Below, one piece after another: positions 26,146-34,854 of a DNA stretch of 64,000 bases; positions within the stretch are counted from its first letter, which is position 1, and each line of letters opens with the position of its first letter. The notes beneath the pieces were generated by a model that ran no database searches, had not been told where the DNA came from, and saw only the letters and a list, made by a program, of their open reading frames with translations. The translations under genes were made by a program, and so were the position numbers. Source of the DNA: Sphingomonas faeni. GTDB taxonomy: Bacteria > Pseudomonadota > Alphaproteobacteria > Sphingomonadales > Sphingomonadaceae. Location: NCBI RefSeq assembly GCF_023195535.1, contig NZ_JALPNF010000010.1, positions 43,388 through 107,387 on the forward strand, written 5' to 3'.

Positions 26146-26658
26146 TCACGGCTTGCGCGCGGCATCGTTCCGGTCGGCCTCTGCCGGAGTCAGCCTGGCC
26201 CGTTCGCGAATGCGACGTTCGAGTGGAGCGCCGACGAACAGTACGAGCATCGCAAGGCTCAACCCGCCGATGATGAGCGGCCACACCGCCAACCCTGCTG
26301 CCGCGCCGATCGTGGCTGTTACCCAGATGCATGCGGCAGTCGCCAATCCATGCACTTCCTGACCCTGGCCGACCCGCAGCACAGCGCCGGCACCGATGAA
26401 GCCGACGCCGGACAGAATGCCCTGCATCGCCCGTCCTGCGGCATCGGCGTTCACATTCGGCAAGCCACTGTGTACGATCGCCTGCACGGCGATGCAGCTC
26501 GCCAGACCGACGAGGCCCAGCGTCCGCAAGCCCATGATCTGCCGGTTCTCGCGCGAGCGTTCCCAGCCGAGCACCATCCCAGCCGCGGTCGCCACCACCA
26601 GCCGCCCGATCGCATCGATCCAAAAGCCGAGATCCGGTGCCGCTGACGCTTCGATCAT
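26146..26658 (-). CDS. MgtC/SapB family membrane protein
   Basis: A 170-residue protein with about five membrane segments. GLRTLGLVGLASCIAVQAI and the FIGAGAVLR segment are family signatures. MgtC proteins modulate ATP synthase or magnesium balance; the SapB branch is less defined. I start at the ATG at 26658, which overlaps the sulfite oxidase stop as ATGA, so it is translationally coupled to that gene. A link with sulfite metabolism is not obvious. Confidence 0.85.
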   Translation of the reverse strand: MIEASAAPDLGFWIDAIGRLVVATAAGMVLGWERSRENRQIMGLRTLGLVGLASCIAVQAIVHSGLPNVNADAAGRAMQGILSGVGFIGAGAVLRVGQGQEVHGLATAACIWVTATIGAAAGLAVWPLIIGGLSLAMLVLFVGAPLERRIRERARLTPAEADRNDAARKP

Positions 26659-27722
26659 TCGACCAGCACGTGCACATGATGCCAGGCGGTGCACAGATAG
26701 CCAGCGAAGTTCCACATCGTATCCGGCCGCTCGGGCTGACCCTGTCCAGTGTCGTCGAAGGCGCGCACGACAAGGTGCTGGCGCCCCTTGTCGAGCGTGG
26801 CGTCGAGGGTCCAGCGCCGCCAACCCCAGTGCGCCTCCGGATCATCGGTGAACGTCGCCTGTTGCCAGTCGCGACCACCGTTTACCGACACTTCGACCCG
26901 AGAGACGCGGCGATCATAGGCGATGGCATAGCCCTCGATCCGCACCTCCCCGGCCGGCAAGCTTTCGCCAGAGCCGGGCACGCAGATCGCGGCGTTGAGC
27001 GGCATGGCATTGATGGTCAGACCCTGGCTCCAGTCGACGGTGTCGCTCGTCACATCGGCAGGAAAGAGCTTGTAGTCGTGCGCCTGGATCGGTGCGTCGG
27101 ATGGCGTCTCGCGCACCTCGATCCGTGTCAGCCATTTGGCGCTCCGCACCCCGGCATAGCCCGGCACCACCATGCGGATCGGTGCGCCGTGTTCGGGCGT
27201 CAGCGGCTCGCCGTTCATCGCCCAGGCAATGAGGACGTCGGGTTGCCGCGCCTTGTCCATGGCGATCGAGACCCCGAACAATGCTTCCTCGCCTTCGACG
27301 TCCACCTCGTCCGCTCCGGTGAACGCCACGAACAGGTCGGACGCATCCGGCGCACCGACGGCATCCAGTACGTCGGACAGTCGTACGCCGGTCCACTCCG
27401 CATTGCCGATCGCGCCCACGTCCCACGGGTCGCCGGACGTTTTTGCGAACTGCTGAAGATCCGTGCGCCGGTTGCCGGCGCACTGGAGAACTGCCGTCAC
27501 CGTCCGCGTGGCCAACGCGCTCTTCAACTCCTCCACCGAGAAGGAGCGTCTTTCCATGCTCATCCCGCTGACCTCGATCCTGTGATCGGCAGGCAGATCA
27601 GGCACCGCACCATGGCTGCGCACGTAGAACAGCGCCTGCGGCGTCAGGAACCGCTCGATCAGCGCGCCGGGCGTCGGCTCGGCGTTGTAGGGCTCGGATT
27701 TGCGCTCGATCATATCAGTCAT
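26655..27722 (-). CDS. sulfite oxidase family molybdoenzyme, cytoplasmic
   Basis: A 355-residue molybdopterin oxidoreductase. The cofactor-binding Cys81 lies in AVLQCAGNRRTDL, and the Mo-co dimerisation domain follows from about 240 (EGYAIAYDRRVSRVEVSVNG). There is no Tat signal, so unlike the enzyme at 29979 it is probably cytoplasmic. It should oxidise sulfite or a related anion. It is divergent from the LysR gene of the sulfite cluster, which supports a role there. Confidence 0.87.
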   Translation of the reverse strand: MTDMIERKSEPYNAEPTPGALIERFLTPQALFYVRSHGAVPDLPADHRIEVSGMSMERRSFSVEELKSALATRTVTAVLQCAGNRRTDLQQFAKTSGDPWDVGAIGNAEWTGVRLSDVLDAVGAPDASDLFVAFTGADEVDVEGEEALFGVSIAMDKARQPDVLIAWAMNGEPLTPEHGAPIRMVVPGYAGVRSAKWLTRIEVRETPSDAPIQAHDYKLFPADVTSDTVDWSQGLTINAMPLNAAICVPGSGESLPAGEVRIEGYAIAYDRRVSRVEVSVNGGRDWQQATFTDDPEAHWGWRRWTLDATLDKGRQHLVVRAFDDTGQGQPERPDTMWNFAGYLCTAWHHVHVLVE

Positions 27723-27770
27723 GGACGAACCAACGCCGCAAGCGCGCGGATCGCTTCAAATCTTCAAGAC

Positions 27771-27847
27771 TATCGCATACGAAGGATTACCGATCGTTCC
27801 GATATCCAGATTGAAATAAACGGATCAAACGGTTGGTCGTATCGATA
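27771..27847. promoter_or_regulatory. possible LysR binding sites in the divergent promoter
   Basis: TATCGCATACGA (27771-27782) and TCGTATCGATA (27837-27847) form a long-range inverted repeat with one extra base, between the divergent sulfite oxidase and LysR genes. Confidence 0.35.
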
Positions 27848-27868
27848 AGATTGCGCGATATAAGCTGC

Positions 27869-28741
27869 ATGACCCTGGAGCAACTCAGAATATTCGTCGG
27901 TGTCGCCGAGCGCGAACACGTCACCAAGGCAGCGGAGGTGCTGAACGTCACGCAGTCCGCTGCCTCCGGCGCGGTCGCGGCCCTCGAAGCGCGCTACGGG
28001 GTTCCTCTGTTTCACCGTGTCGGGCGTGGCATCCAGCTGACCGAAGCAGGCCGCGGCTTTCTGGAGGAAGCGCGCGCAGTGCTGGGGCGGGCAGCGCATG
28101 CCGAGACGATGCTGGCGGACTATGCCGGGCTTGCCCGTGGTTCGTTGCGGATCGTCGCAAGCCAGACGATCGCGAGCTACTGGTTGCCGGCAAAGCTCGC
28201 CTCCTTCTACGAACGCCACCCGCAGATCGCGGTCGAACTGGCGATCGACAACACCGAAGGTGCAGCAGCGCAGATCCTGAGCGGCGCGGCGGAGCTCGGT
28301 TTCGTCGAGGGCGAGGTGGACGAACCGGCGCTCGCCCTCTGGAATGTCGGGCGTGACCCGATGGTGCTGGTCGGCCATGAGGACGCCGGGCGCGTCGACG
28401 AGGACTGGCTTCGCGCTGCACGCTGGATCGTCCGCGAGCAGGGTTCGGGCACGCGCTCGACCTTCGAGGACGTGCTGCGAACGCGCGGGTTTGATCCGGC
28501 CCAGCTGACAGTAGCGATGACGCTGCCGTCCAACGAGGCGGTGCGTACCGCGGTCGAGGCCGGTGCCGGCGTCGCTGTGTTGTCGCGATTGGTCGTCGCA
28601 CGCGCGCTCAAGGCCGGCGATCTGGTCGAGTTGCCGCTTGGGTTACCCGATCGCGCCTTCCACGCGCTGCGCCACAAGGAACGCTATCGCACCCGCGCGG
28701 CCGACGCGCTGACGGACCTCATCAAGGAGCAGGTCGCATGA
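27869..28741 (+). CDS. LysR family regulator of the sulfite cluster
   Basis: A 290-residue LysR protein of the CbbR/CysL-like type. The helix-turn-helix (about 1-62) contains TKAAEVLNVTQSAASGAVAA, and the effector domain has the GSLRIVASQTIASYWLP opening usual for that group. I start at the ATG at 27869. Its stop overlaps the start of the TDT transporter (ATGA) and it is divergent from a sulfite oxidase, so it likely responds to sulfite or a sulfur metabolite. Confidence 0.9.
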   Translation: MTLEQLRIFVGVAEREHVTKAAEVLNVTQSAASGAVAALEARYGVPLFHRVGRGIQLTEAGRGFLEEARAVLGRAAHAETMLADYAGLARGSLRIVASQTIASYWLPAKLASFYERHPQIAVELAIDNTEGAAAQILSGAAELGFVEGEVDEPALALWNVGRDPMVLVGHEDAGRVDEDWLRAARWIVREQGSGTRSTFEDVLRTRGFDPAQLTVAMTLPSNEAVRTAVEAGAGVAVLSRLVVARALKAGDLVELPLGLPDRAFHALRHKERYRTRAADALTDLIKEQVA

Positions 28742-29889
28742 CTGCCGACGCACCTTCGGCCCTGACCGGCCTCAAGCCGCTAAGCAGGCTCGATCACCCG
28801 CGCGAGATGATCCGCCAGTTCACACCCAACTGGTTCGCCGCGACGATGGGCACCGGCATCCTCGCTCTCGCGCTGCCGCAGGTGCCCAATATCGGCCCCG
28901 CGCTCAAACCGATTGGCGAGGTGTTGTGGTTCTTCAACATCGCGCTCTTCATCCTGTTCGCCGGTCTCTATGGCGCGCGCTGGGCGATGTTCGGGCATGA
29001 GGCACGGCGCATCTTCGGCCACAACACCGTGTCAATGTTCATCGGGACCATTCCGATGGGCTTGGCGACGATCATCAACGGATGCCTCGCCTTCGGGATC
29101 GCGCGGTTCGGTAACGGCATCGTGCCGGTCGCACACGTCCTGTGGTGGATCGACGTCGCCATGTCGCTCGCCTGCGGCGTGTTGATCCCCTACCTGATGT
29201 TTACCCGCCACGAGCACAGCCTGGACGGCATGACTGCGGTATGGCTGCTGCCGGTCGTCGCAGCGGAAGTGGCGGGTGCCAGCGGCGGGCTGCTCGCGCC
29301 GCATCTGACCGATCCTCACGCGCAGATCGTGACGCTCGCCACTTCCTACGTGCTGTGGGCCTATTCGGTGCCGGTCGCGTTTGGCATCCTCGCTATCCTG
29401 ATCCTGCGCATGGCGCTCCACAAGCTCCCGCACGAGAGCATGGCGGCATCCTCTTGGCTTGCGCTGGGGCCGATCGGCACCGGGGCGCTGGGTATGCTGG
29501 TGCTTGGGGCGGATGCGCCGGCGATCCTCGCGGCGCATGGGCTGGTCGGTATCGGTACCGTCGCGCAAGGGATCGGCGTCGTCGCCGGGCTCTGTCTGTG
29601 GGGTTTCGGCCTGTGGTGGCTGGCGCTCGCGACGCTCATCACCATCCGCTACTGGCGCGCCGGCGTCCCATTCAACCTTGGCTGGTGGGGCTATACCTTC
29701 CCGCTCGGCGTCTACACCGTCGCCACCTTCCGCCTCGGTACGACGCTGAACCTAGGCTTCTTCGGTATTGTCGGCACAGTGCTGACGGTCGCGCTCGCGG
29801 CGATGTGGCTGCTGGTCGGTGCCAAGACACTCGCCGGAGCATGGCGCGGCAACCTGTTCGTCTCGCCCTGCATCGCTACCCCGAACTGA
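28738..29889 (+). CDS. TDT family transporter, probable sulfite exporter
   Basis: A 383-residue protein with about ten membrane helices of the tellurite-resistance/dicarboxylate transporter (TDT) family, which includes fungal Ssu1 sulfite pumps and bacterial TehA. FTPNWFAATMGTGILALALP is the typical start of helix 1. Given the LysR gene overlapping upstream and sulfite dehydrogenase genes downstream, sulfite export is the best guess. Malate or tellurite related roles remain possible. Confidence 0.85.
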   Translation: MTADAPSALTGLKPLSRLDHPREMIRQFTPNWFAATMGTGILALALPQVPNIGPALKPIGEVLWFFNIALFILFAGLYGARWAMFGHEARRIFGHNTVSMFIGTIPMGLATIINGCLAFGIARFGNGIVPVAHVLWWIDVAMSLACGVLIPYLMFTRHEHSLDGMTAVWLLPVVAAEVAGASGGLLAPHLTDPHAQIVTLATSYVLWAYSVPVAFGILAILILRMALHKLPHESMAASSWLALGPIGTGALGMLVLGADAPAILAAHGLVGIGTVAQGIGVVAGLCLWGFGLWWLALATLITIRYWRAGVPFNLGWWGYTFPLGVYTVATFRLGTTLNLGFFGIVGTVLTVALAAMWLLVGAKTLAGAWRGNLFVSPCIATPN

Positions 29890-29978
29890 TCCACCCTGAT
29901 GATCGGATCAATCGGTCCGATCACTTGCAGAACGCCGCTTCGAACCGCCAGCGTGGCTGGCCACAGGAGAGCCTTGTC

Positions 29979-31214
29979 ATGGACAATTTTGACGCCGCGC
30001 TGGCGAGTGAAACCAGCCGTCGCCGCTTTCTCAGGCGTACGGCGCTCGGCACCGCCGGCCTTGCCGCAGCACCTGCGCTGGCGCAGCAGCTCGTCGACCT
30101 GAAGCTGCCTGGCGGCAATGCCGAGCGGCCGATGACCAGCGCCTTTCCTGGCAAGGGCAGCATGATCCTCCAACGCATCCATCCTCCGCTGTTGGAGACG
30201 CCGATGGACGTGTTCGACAAGTCGGTGTTCACGCCCAACGACCAGTTCTTCGTTCGCTGGCACTGGGCCGACATTCCAACCTCGATCGACGTCGAGAGCT
30301 TCCGCCTCAACGTCTTCGGCCACGTCAACCGACCGCTGTCGATTAGCCTCGCCCAACTGCTGCGCCTGCCGCGGGTCGAGATGGCGGCGGTCAACCAGTG
30401 TTCGGGCAACAGCCGTGGGCTGTTCCAGCCCCGGGTCGCCGGCGCGCAATGGGGCAACGGCGCGATGGGCAATGCCAAATGGCTCGGCGTGCGCCTGCGC
30501 GACGTGCTGGACCTCGCGGGGGTCAAGGCAGGCGCGGTACAGGTGCGCTTTGGCGCGCTCGATCAGCCGGTTGTGGCGGACGCCCCTGACTTCGAGAAGG
30601 CGCTCGACATCGACCATGCCCGCGACGGCGAAGTGATGATCGCCTTCGGCATGAACGGCGAGCAGCTGCCGCTCCTCAACGGCTTTCCCTGCCGGCTGAT
30701 CGTCCCGGGCTGGTATTCGACCTACTGGGTCAAGATGCTGAACGCGATCGAGGTACTGCCCGGCCTTGACGACCAGTATTGGATGGCCAAGGCCTACAAG
30801 ATACCGGCGACACCCGGCGCGAATGTCGCGCCCGGTGCCAAGGACTTCCCGACCGTGCCGATCAATCGCATGATCCCGCGCAGCTGGATGACCAGCCTGC
30901 CCGATGGCCAGGCGATCGCCTATGAAGCGTCCATCCCGGTTGGCGGGATCGCGATGGGCGGCGACTGCGGCGTCGCCAAGGTCGATGTCTCATCCGATGG
31001 TGGCCGCACTTGGTACAGGACGACGCTCGGAGCGGACGAGGGCAAGTATAGCTTCCGGCGCTGGGATGGTCGCGTGCCGCTTAGGCGCGGTCCCAACCCC
31101 ATCATGGTGCGCTGCTGGAACGCCAACGGTGTCGCCCAGCCGATGAAGCCGATCTGGAACCCCGGCGGGTTCATGCGCGGCAACATCGAAACCACCACCA
31201 TCATTGCGGCCTGA
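29979..31214 (+). CDS. sorA: periplasmic sulfite dehydrogenase, molybdenum subunit
   Basis: A 411-residue sulfite oxidase-fold enzyme with a Tat signal (SRRRFLRR, residues 13-20, cut after ALAQ). Cys141 in AAVNQCSGNSRG binds molybdopterin, and a Mo-co dimerisation domain ends the protein. It oxidises sulfite to sulfate in the periplasm and passes electrons to a cytochrome c. That cytochrome is encoded 12 bases downstream, as in SorAB. The ATG at 29979 has GGAGA upstream. A longer frame through the TDT gene is a shadow. Confidence 0.9.
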   Translation: MDNFDAALASETSRRRFLRRTALGTAGLAAAPALAQQLVDLKLPGGNAERPMTSAFPGKGSMILQRIHPPLLETPMDVFDKSVFTPNDQFFVRWHWADIPTSIDVESFRLNVFGHVNRPLSISLAQLLRLPRVEMAAVNQCSGNSRGLFQPRVAGAQWGNGAMGNAKWLGVRLRDVLDLAGVKAGAVQVRFGALDQPVVADAPDFEKALDIDHARDGEVMIAFGMNGEQLPLLNGFPCRLIVPGWYSTYWVKMLNAIEVLPGLDDQYWMAKAYKIPATPGANVAPGAKDFPTVPINRMIPRSWMTSLPDGQAIAYEASIPVGGIAMGGDCGVAKVDVSSDGGRTWYRTTLGADEGKYSFRRWDGRVPLRRGPNPIMVRCWNANGVAQPMKPIWNPGGFMRGNIETTTIIAA

Positions 31215-31226
31215 GGAGCGAGTAGC

Positions 31227-31709
31227 ATGAAGACCCCGTCTCCCGGCATCATGGCCGCTGGCCTGATCGGCCTGACCGGTATCATCCTCATCTCGATAGG
31301 TGCGCCGAGCAGCCGCAAGGCGTCTGCCCCGATCTCCGAGACGTCCGAGCCGGCGCCCCCCGTCAGCGTGTCGGCCCGCGGCTTCTCGCTTACCTCGACC
31401 AGCGTCGACCTGCCGGTCGACGACGCGAGCTATCCCGATGGTCCGCACGCCGACGTCATCAACGCCAACTGCACCTCATGCCACTCGGCCAGTATGGCGC
31501 TGACCCAGCCTGCGCTATCGGCGGCTCAGTGGAAGGCGACCGTCACCAAGATGCGCGAGGTGTATAAGGCGCCGGTGGCCGAGAAGGACGTCGACGCAAT
31601 CGTCGCCTATCTCACCGCCATGCCGCATCAGAAGGCGGCACCCGCAACCGGCAAGGCGCAGGACCCCGACCCCAAGGTGGCTCCCGATGTTTCAGGTGGA
31701 ACCGGCTAA
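31227..31709 (+). CDS. sorB: c-type cytochrome subunit of sulfite dehydrogenase
   Basis: A 160-residue monoheme cytochrome. The heme site is CTSCH (82-86) and the probable axial Met is at 132 (TAMPHQ). An N-terminal hydrophobic segment (about 9-24) may be an uncleaved anchor or signal. It should accept electrons from SorA and deliver them to the respiratory chain. The gene ends the sulfite run. Confidence 0.88.
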   Translation: MKTPSPGIMAAGLIGLTGIILISIGAPSSRKASAPISETSEPAPPVSVSARGFSLTSTSVDLPVDDASYPDGPHADVINANCTSCHSASMALTQPALSAAQWKATVTKMREVYKAPVAEKDVDAIVAYLTAMPHQKAAPATGKAQDPDPKVAPDVSGGTG

Positions 31710-31760
31710 CCGAGCCACTTCCATAATCCCAAAATACCATCTCAATCGGGAAAGTCGCTG

Positions 31761-31876
31761 GTGTCATAACCGGAGGGTTGTGACACCCCTGCGGACCCGG
31801 CAAGCGGAGGTGGAACTATCTTTCTGCCGACTGCAAAGGGGCGCGAGGCGGTGTCAGAACCGTTCGGTTGTGACAC
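31761..31876. repeat. two GTGTCA(T/G)AACC dyads, locus 1
   Basis: Dyad one, 31761-31786, is GTGTCATAACCGG then AGGGTTGTGACAC. Dyad two, 31851-31876, is GTGTCAGAACCGT then TCGGTTGTGACAC. They are 90 bases apart. A closely related arrangement, with a similar leader (AAAAYACCATC ahead of the first dyad), occurs at 39039. They look like operators or replication-type repeats. Dyad two ends 10 bases before the small gene at 31887. Confidence 0.75.
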
Positions 31877-31886
31877 TGGGCGCATC

Positions 31887-32177
31887 ATGGCCGCCCGCAC
31901 CCCATTTCGGCCGTTCACTCGAGCAGAAGGTCCTTCCGGCGAACTGATCGAAGCAGGCTATCGTGGTCCGCAAATCGAGCTTGTGACCCGCGACTTCGAC
32001 CTCGACATGGCAGCGTTGGATGACCTCAACGCGCTGTTCGGCCCATCGCCCGACTGGAAAAGCCTCAATGCTACGCAGAAGTGTATGATCGTCGCCGAGC
32101 TACGTCAAATGGCTGGCGATCGGCCACAGCTTCCGATCCCTTCAACCGCATTGATCGGCGTGGCGCGACGGGGATAA
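31887..32177 (+). CDS. hypothetical protein downstream of the dyads
   Basis: A 96-residue soluble protein of no family I recognise. SLNATQKCMIVAELRQMAG near residue 60 could be a helix-turn-helix or helical segment. There is no signal peptide. The start at 31887 lies 10 bases after the second dyad, and those repeats might control it; a GTG at 31851 would place the start inside the dyad. Confidence 0.5.
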   Translation: MAARTPFRPFTRAEGPSGELIEAGYRGPQIELVTRDFDLDMAALDDLNALFGPSPDWKSLNATQKCMIVAELRQMAGDRPQLPIPSTALIGVARRG

Positions 32178-32379
32178 GTCGCGAGATCGCACCAAATGGC
32201 TTCGATCACCAATTCTGCCGTCATTCTCGGAACTGCATTCCGAGGAGACATCGGCCGTCTTTGTCGTCGTTCCCAATCGAAGTCGAAATGAAGCTCTACG
32301 CATCTACTTACAGGGCGCAAGGCAAGGATATTAGCTATGATGGACCTGCTCGGGTTGATCGCTGCGCATGAAACGGACC

Positions 32380-32880
32380 TCAATGTCGGTCGCAATCGCT
32401 ATTCGTGAATGAGTTGGCGCCGGGAGGATAGGTGAGCGCAATCATTTGAGACAGGGCACGATCAGTGTGGAACGGAGTTCGTGGGTCAGTTGAAAACGAG
32501 GCTAGCCAGACTCCGTCGGCCGCCAATCGGACCACCTCACACATTGCATTGCTGTCCGTCGCTTCATGAATTTGAAGTCTTTCCGCCAGCCAATTGCTCC
32601 AGTGGGTTTGCAACTCTGGATCGGCAAGGACTGTCATCGACATCCCCGCTGAGGGATTGTTCTTCCCCAATGCCTGGTCATGAAAGACAGCCCGAACATA
32701 GGCTCTGGTGAAACGGCCATGCTCTACGGGGTCGTCGACCATAGCGGCAGAAATTGCCTGGTCGAAGTGATCAAGGAGCTCCTTTAACATCGCATGGATG
32801 AGGGCCTGCTTGTTGGGAAAATGGTGAAACAGCCCACCCTTGGTTACACCCGCATTGCCCGCGACGGCGCTAAGGGTACA
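32380..32880 (-). pseudogene. TetR family regulator, N-terminally truncated
   Basis: The frame encodes TLSAVAGNAGVTKGGLFHHF, the second half of a TetR helix-turn-helix, and a complete ligand domain to the stop at 32380. The first helices are missing: an in-frame TGA (32881-32883) lies directly before CTLSAVA and no start codon precedes the motif. The ATG at 32790 would omit the DNA-binding domain. It is head to head with the intact TetR gene at 32992. Confidence 0.65.
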
Positions 32881-32991
32881 TCAATGACGGATTCCCCGGC
32901 GGAGGTAGGAGGCACTCAACTTGGTCGATTGAGTGATCGGGGCGATTGCAACTGGTTCGACATCCTTCGGTGCCATCTGCTACGGCATAGC

Positions 32992-33552
32992 ATGGAAGCT
33001 GGAAGACCCAGGATGCGGCGGGACGCTGAGGCAAATCGCGAAAAGCTCGTGCTTGCGGCGAAGCGTTTGATGCAGGACCAAGGCGGAGACGTCGCGGTCG
33101 AAGTTATATGCGAACTAGCCGGCATCACTCGCGGCACGTTCTACCGAAATTTTCCAGATCGTGCGGCCCTCTACGAGGCGGTCCTTGAGCACGAGCTTGA
33201 AGACATGATCGCGGCGCTGGAGGTTCCTGCGGCCGATCCTTTGACCTTTCTTCGGCTTTTTGCCGAAATGATGATGGTCTACGACAAATTTCTGACTGTC
33301 CTGCCGGACATGGATGACTGGAGTACCAATCGGGCCAGCGAAGCCAAGATCATAGCTGCGATTGCCCCTGCTCTTGGGCGCGCTCAGGCAAACGGCATCA
33401 TTGCTTCGGACATTACAGGCGAAGACATCATGATACTCTGCCGGATGATCTCAGCGGATTGGAGGCTTGATCCGGTAGGAAGCAAAGAAGAGGCTCTCGA
33501 TCGCCGGCTCGGATTGCTCCTTCGCGGCATATCTCCACGAGCCTCAGAATAA
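32992..33552 (+). CDS. TetR/AcrR family regulator of the efflux operon
   Basis: A 186-residue repressor. The helix-turn-helix (about 12-55) includes VEVICELAGITRGTFYRNFP, and the C-terminal ligand pocket is Met-rich. I start at the ATG at 32992; the open frame runs further upstream through the TetR remnant. It is 93 bases ahead of the EmrAB-type pump genes on the same strand and probably represses them. That intergenic region contains CGCAA-N4-TTGCG near 33588. Confidence 0.85.
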   Translation: MEAGRPRMRRDAEANREKLVLAAKRLMQDQGGDVAVEVICELAGITRGTFYRNFPDRAALYEAVLEHELEDMIAALEVPAADPLTFLRLFAEMMMVYDKFLTVLPDMDDWSTNRASEAKIIAAIAPALGRAQANGIIASDITGEDIMILCRMISADWRLDPVGSKEEALDRRLGLLLRGISPRASE

Positions 33553-33645
33553 CCCTTTCAGTAAGCGTACACCCTTGTATAGGTTTCGCAAACGCTTGCG
33601 GGACAAGCACTATCGGCGGGGCACTGCCATTCAGGGGAACCAGAT

Positions 33646-34854
33646 ATGGCAGACGATCGCCGTACAGATGATGCCAATCACTCCGACGCCGAGGACGGTG
33701 ATCGGGAGGATCAGGACAGCCAGAAAGATCATGGCTCTACTGACGGCGATGGTCCCGATACTGACGACGGTGAGCCGGAGGACGATCGTACCGCTAAGGA
33801 AAAAGTCTCCGGTTGGCTGGAGACCCCGAAGCACCGCGTGATCGCGATCATCGCGGTGGTCGTGGTCATAGCCTTGGTGATCGGCGCTATCGTCTGGTGG
33901 TCGCAGGCTCGGAAATGGCAATCGACCGAGAACGCTTACATCCGGGGACCGGTCGCAAGGCTCTCTCCAGGCGTATCGGGAAACGTCACGCAGGTGTTCG
34001 TCGTCGACAATCAGATTGTACGGGCTGGTCAGCCGCTCGCAGCCATCAGCGTTGGTTCCTACGAAGTCGCCCTCCGACAGGCCGAGGCGGAAGTCGCAAC
34101 CGCGCAGGCACAGGTGCAACAGTCGCAGGCGGCATTGGTCACGGCACGTGCCCAGGTGCGTCAGGCTGCTGCCACCGCTCGCGCCCGCGACGCCGAAGCC
34201 ATCGCGGCAGACCGTGATTACCGCCGGTACGCCTCTCTTTCGGCAGGGGCAGTGGCGGAGGCTCAGCGCGACCGTGCTCGTGCTTCTGCTCAATCCGCTG
34301 TGGAGACGGCGCGGGCTGCTGACGAAACGACGCGGGCACAGGAAGCACGCATAGGACAGGCAGTTGCCGACATCGCAGCGGCCCGCGCTCGCGTGAAGCA
34401 AGCCGAGGCGGCGCTTGCAAATGCACGTCTGCGGCGCGGCGACGCGATGGTCGTCGCGCCGATATCCGGGCGTGTGACGCAGTTCGATATCGAACCCGGC
34501 GACTATTTGGCACCCGGACAGCCGCTAGCCGCGATCGTCGGGCCCGCGCGCTGGGTGGAGGCCAACTTCAAGGAAGATCAGCTTCGACTGATGCGACGCG
34601 GACAGGCGGTTGAGATTACGATTGCCGCCTGGAGCGACTTTGAGCTGGCAGGGTACATCGACAGCTTCCAGGCAGGGTCAGGCGCGCAATTCTCGGCGCT
34701 TCCGCCCCAGAATGCGACCGGCAACTGGGTCAAGACCGTTCAGCGTGTACCGGTGAAGATCCGCTTTCGCGAGCACGCGTTCCGCGAGTTCCCGGCCAAG
34801 GCCGACGTGGTTCCCGGCCTTTCGGTGACGGCAAGCGTCCGGGTCATGCCGTGA
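33646..34854 (+). CDS. HlyD/EmrA-type membrane fusion protein
   Basis: A 402-residue periplasmic adaptor. A very acidic cytoplasmic tail (about 1-50, rich in Asp and Glu) precedes one membrane segment (64-88). A lipoyl-like domain (SPGVSGNVTQVFVVDNQIVR), a long coiled-coil hairpin (about 130-265, Ala/Arg/Gln-rich) and a beta-barrel domain follow. It links the MFS pump encoded next to the outer membrane factor. The highly charged tail is longer than in E. coli EmrA. Confidence 0.9.
   Translation: MADDRRTDDANHSDAEDGDREDQDSQKDHGSTDGDGPDTDDGEPEDDRTAKEKVSGWLETPKHRVIAIIAVVVVIALVIGAIVWWSQARKWQSTENAYIRGPVARLSPGVSGNVTQVFVVDNQIVRAGQPLAAISVGSYEVALRQAEAEVATAQAQVQQSQAALVTARAQVRQAAATARARDAEAIAADRDYRRYASLSAGAVAEAQRDRARASAQSAVETARAADETTRAQEARIGQAVADIAAARARVKQAEAALANARLRRGDAMVVAPISGRVTQFDIEPGDYLAPGQPLAAIVGPARWVEANFKEDQLRLMRRGQAVEITIAAWSDFELAGYIDSFQAGSGAQFSALPPQNATGNWVKTVQRVPVKIRFREHAFREFPAKADVVPGLSVTASVRVMP

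Noticed and set aside
29142..29978. N-terminal extension of the sulfite dehydrogenase frame upstream of 29979
   Set aside because: It reads through the TDT transporter gene in another frame. The ATG at 29979 is followed by a proper Tat signal.
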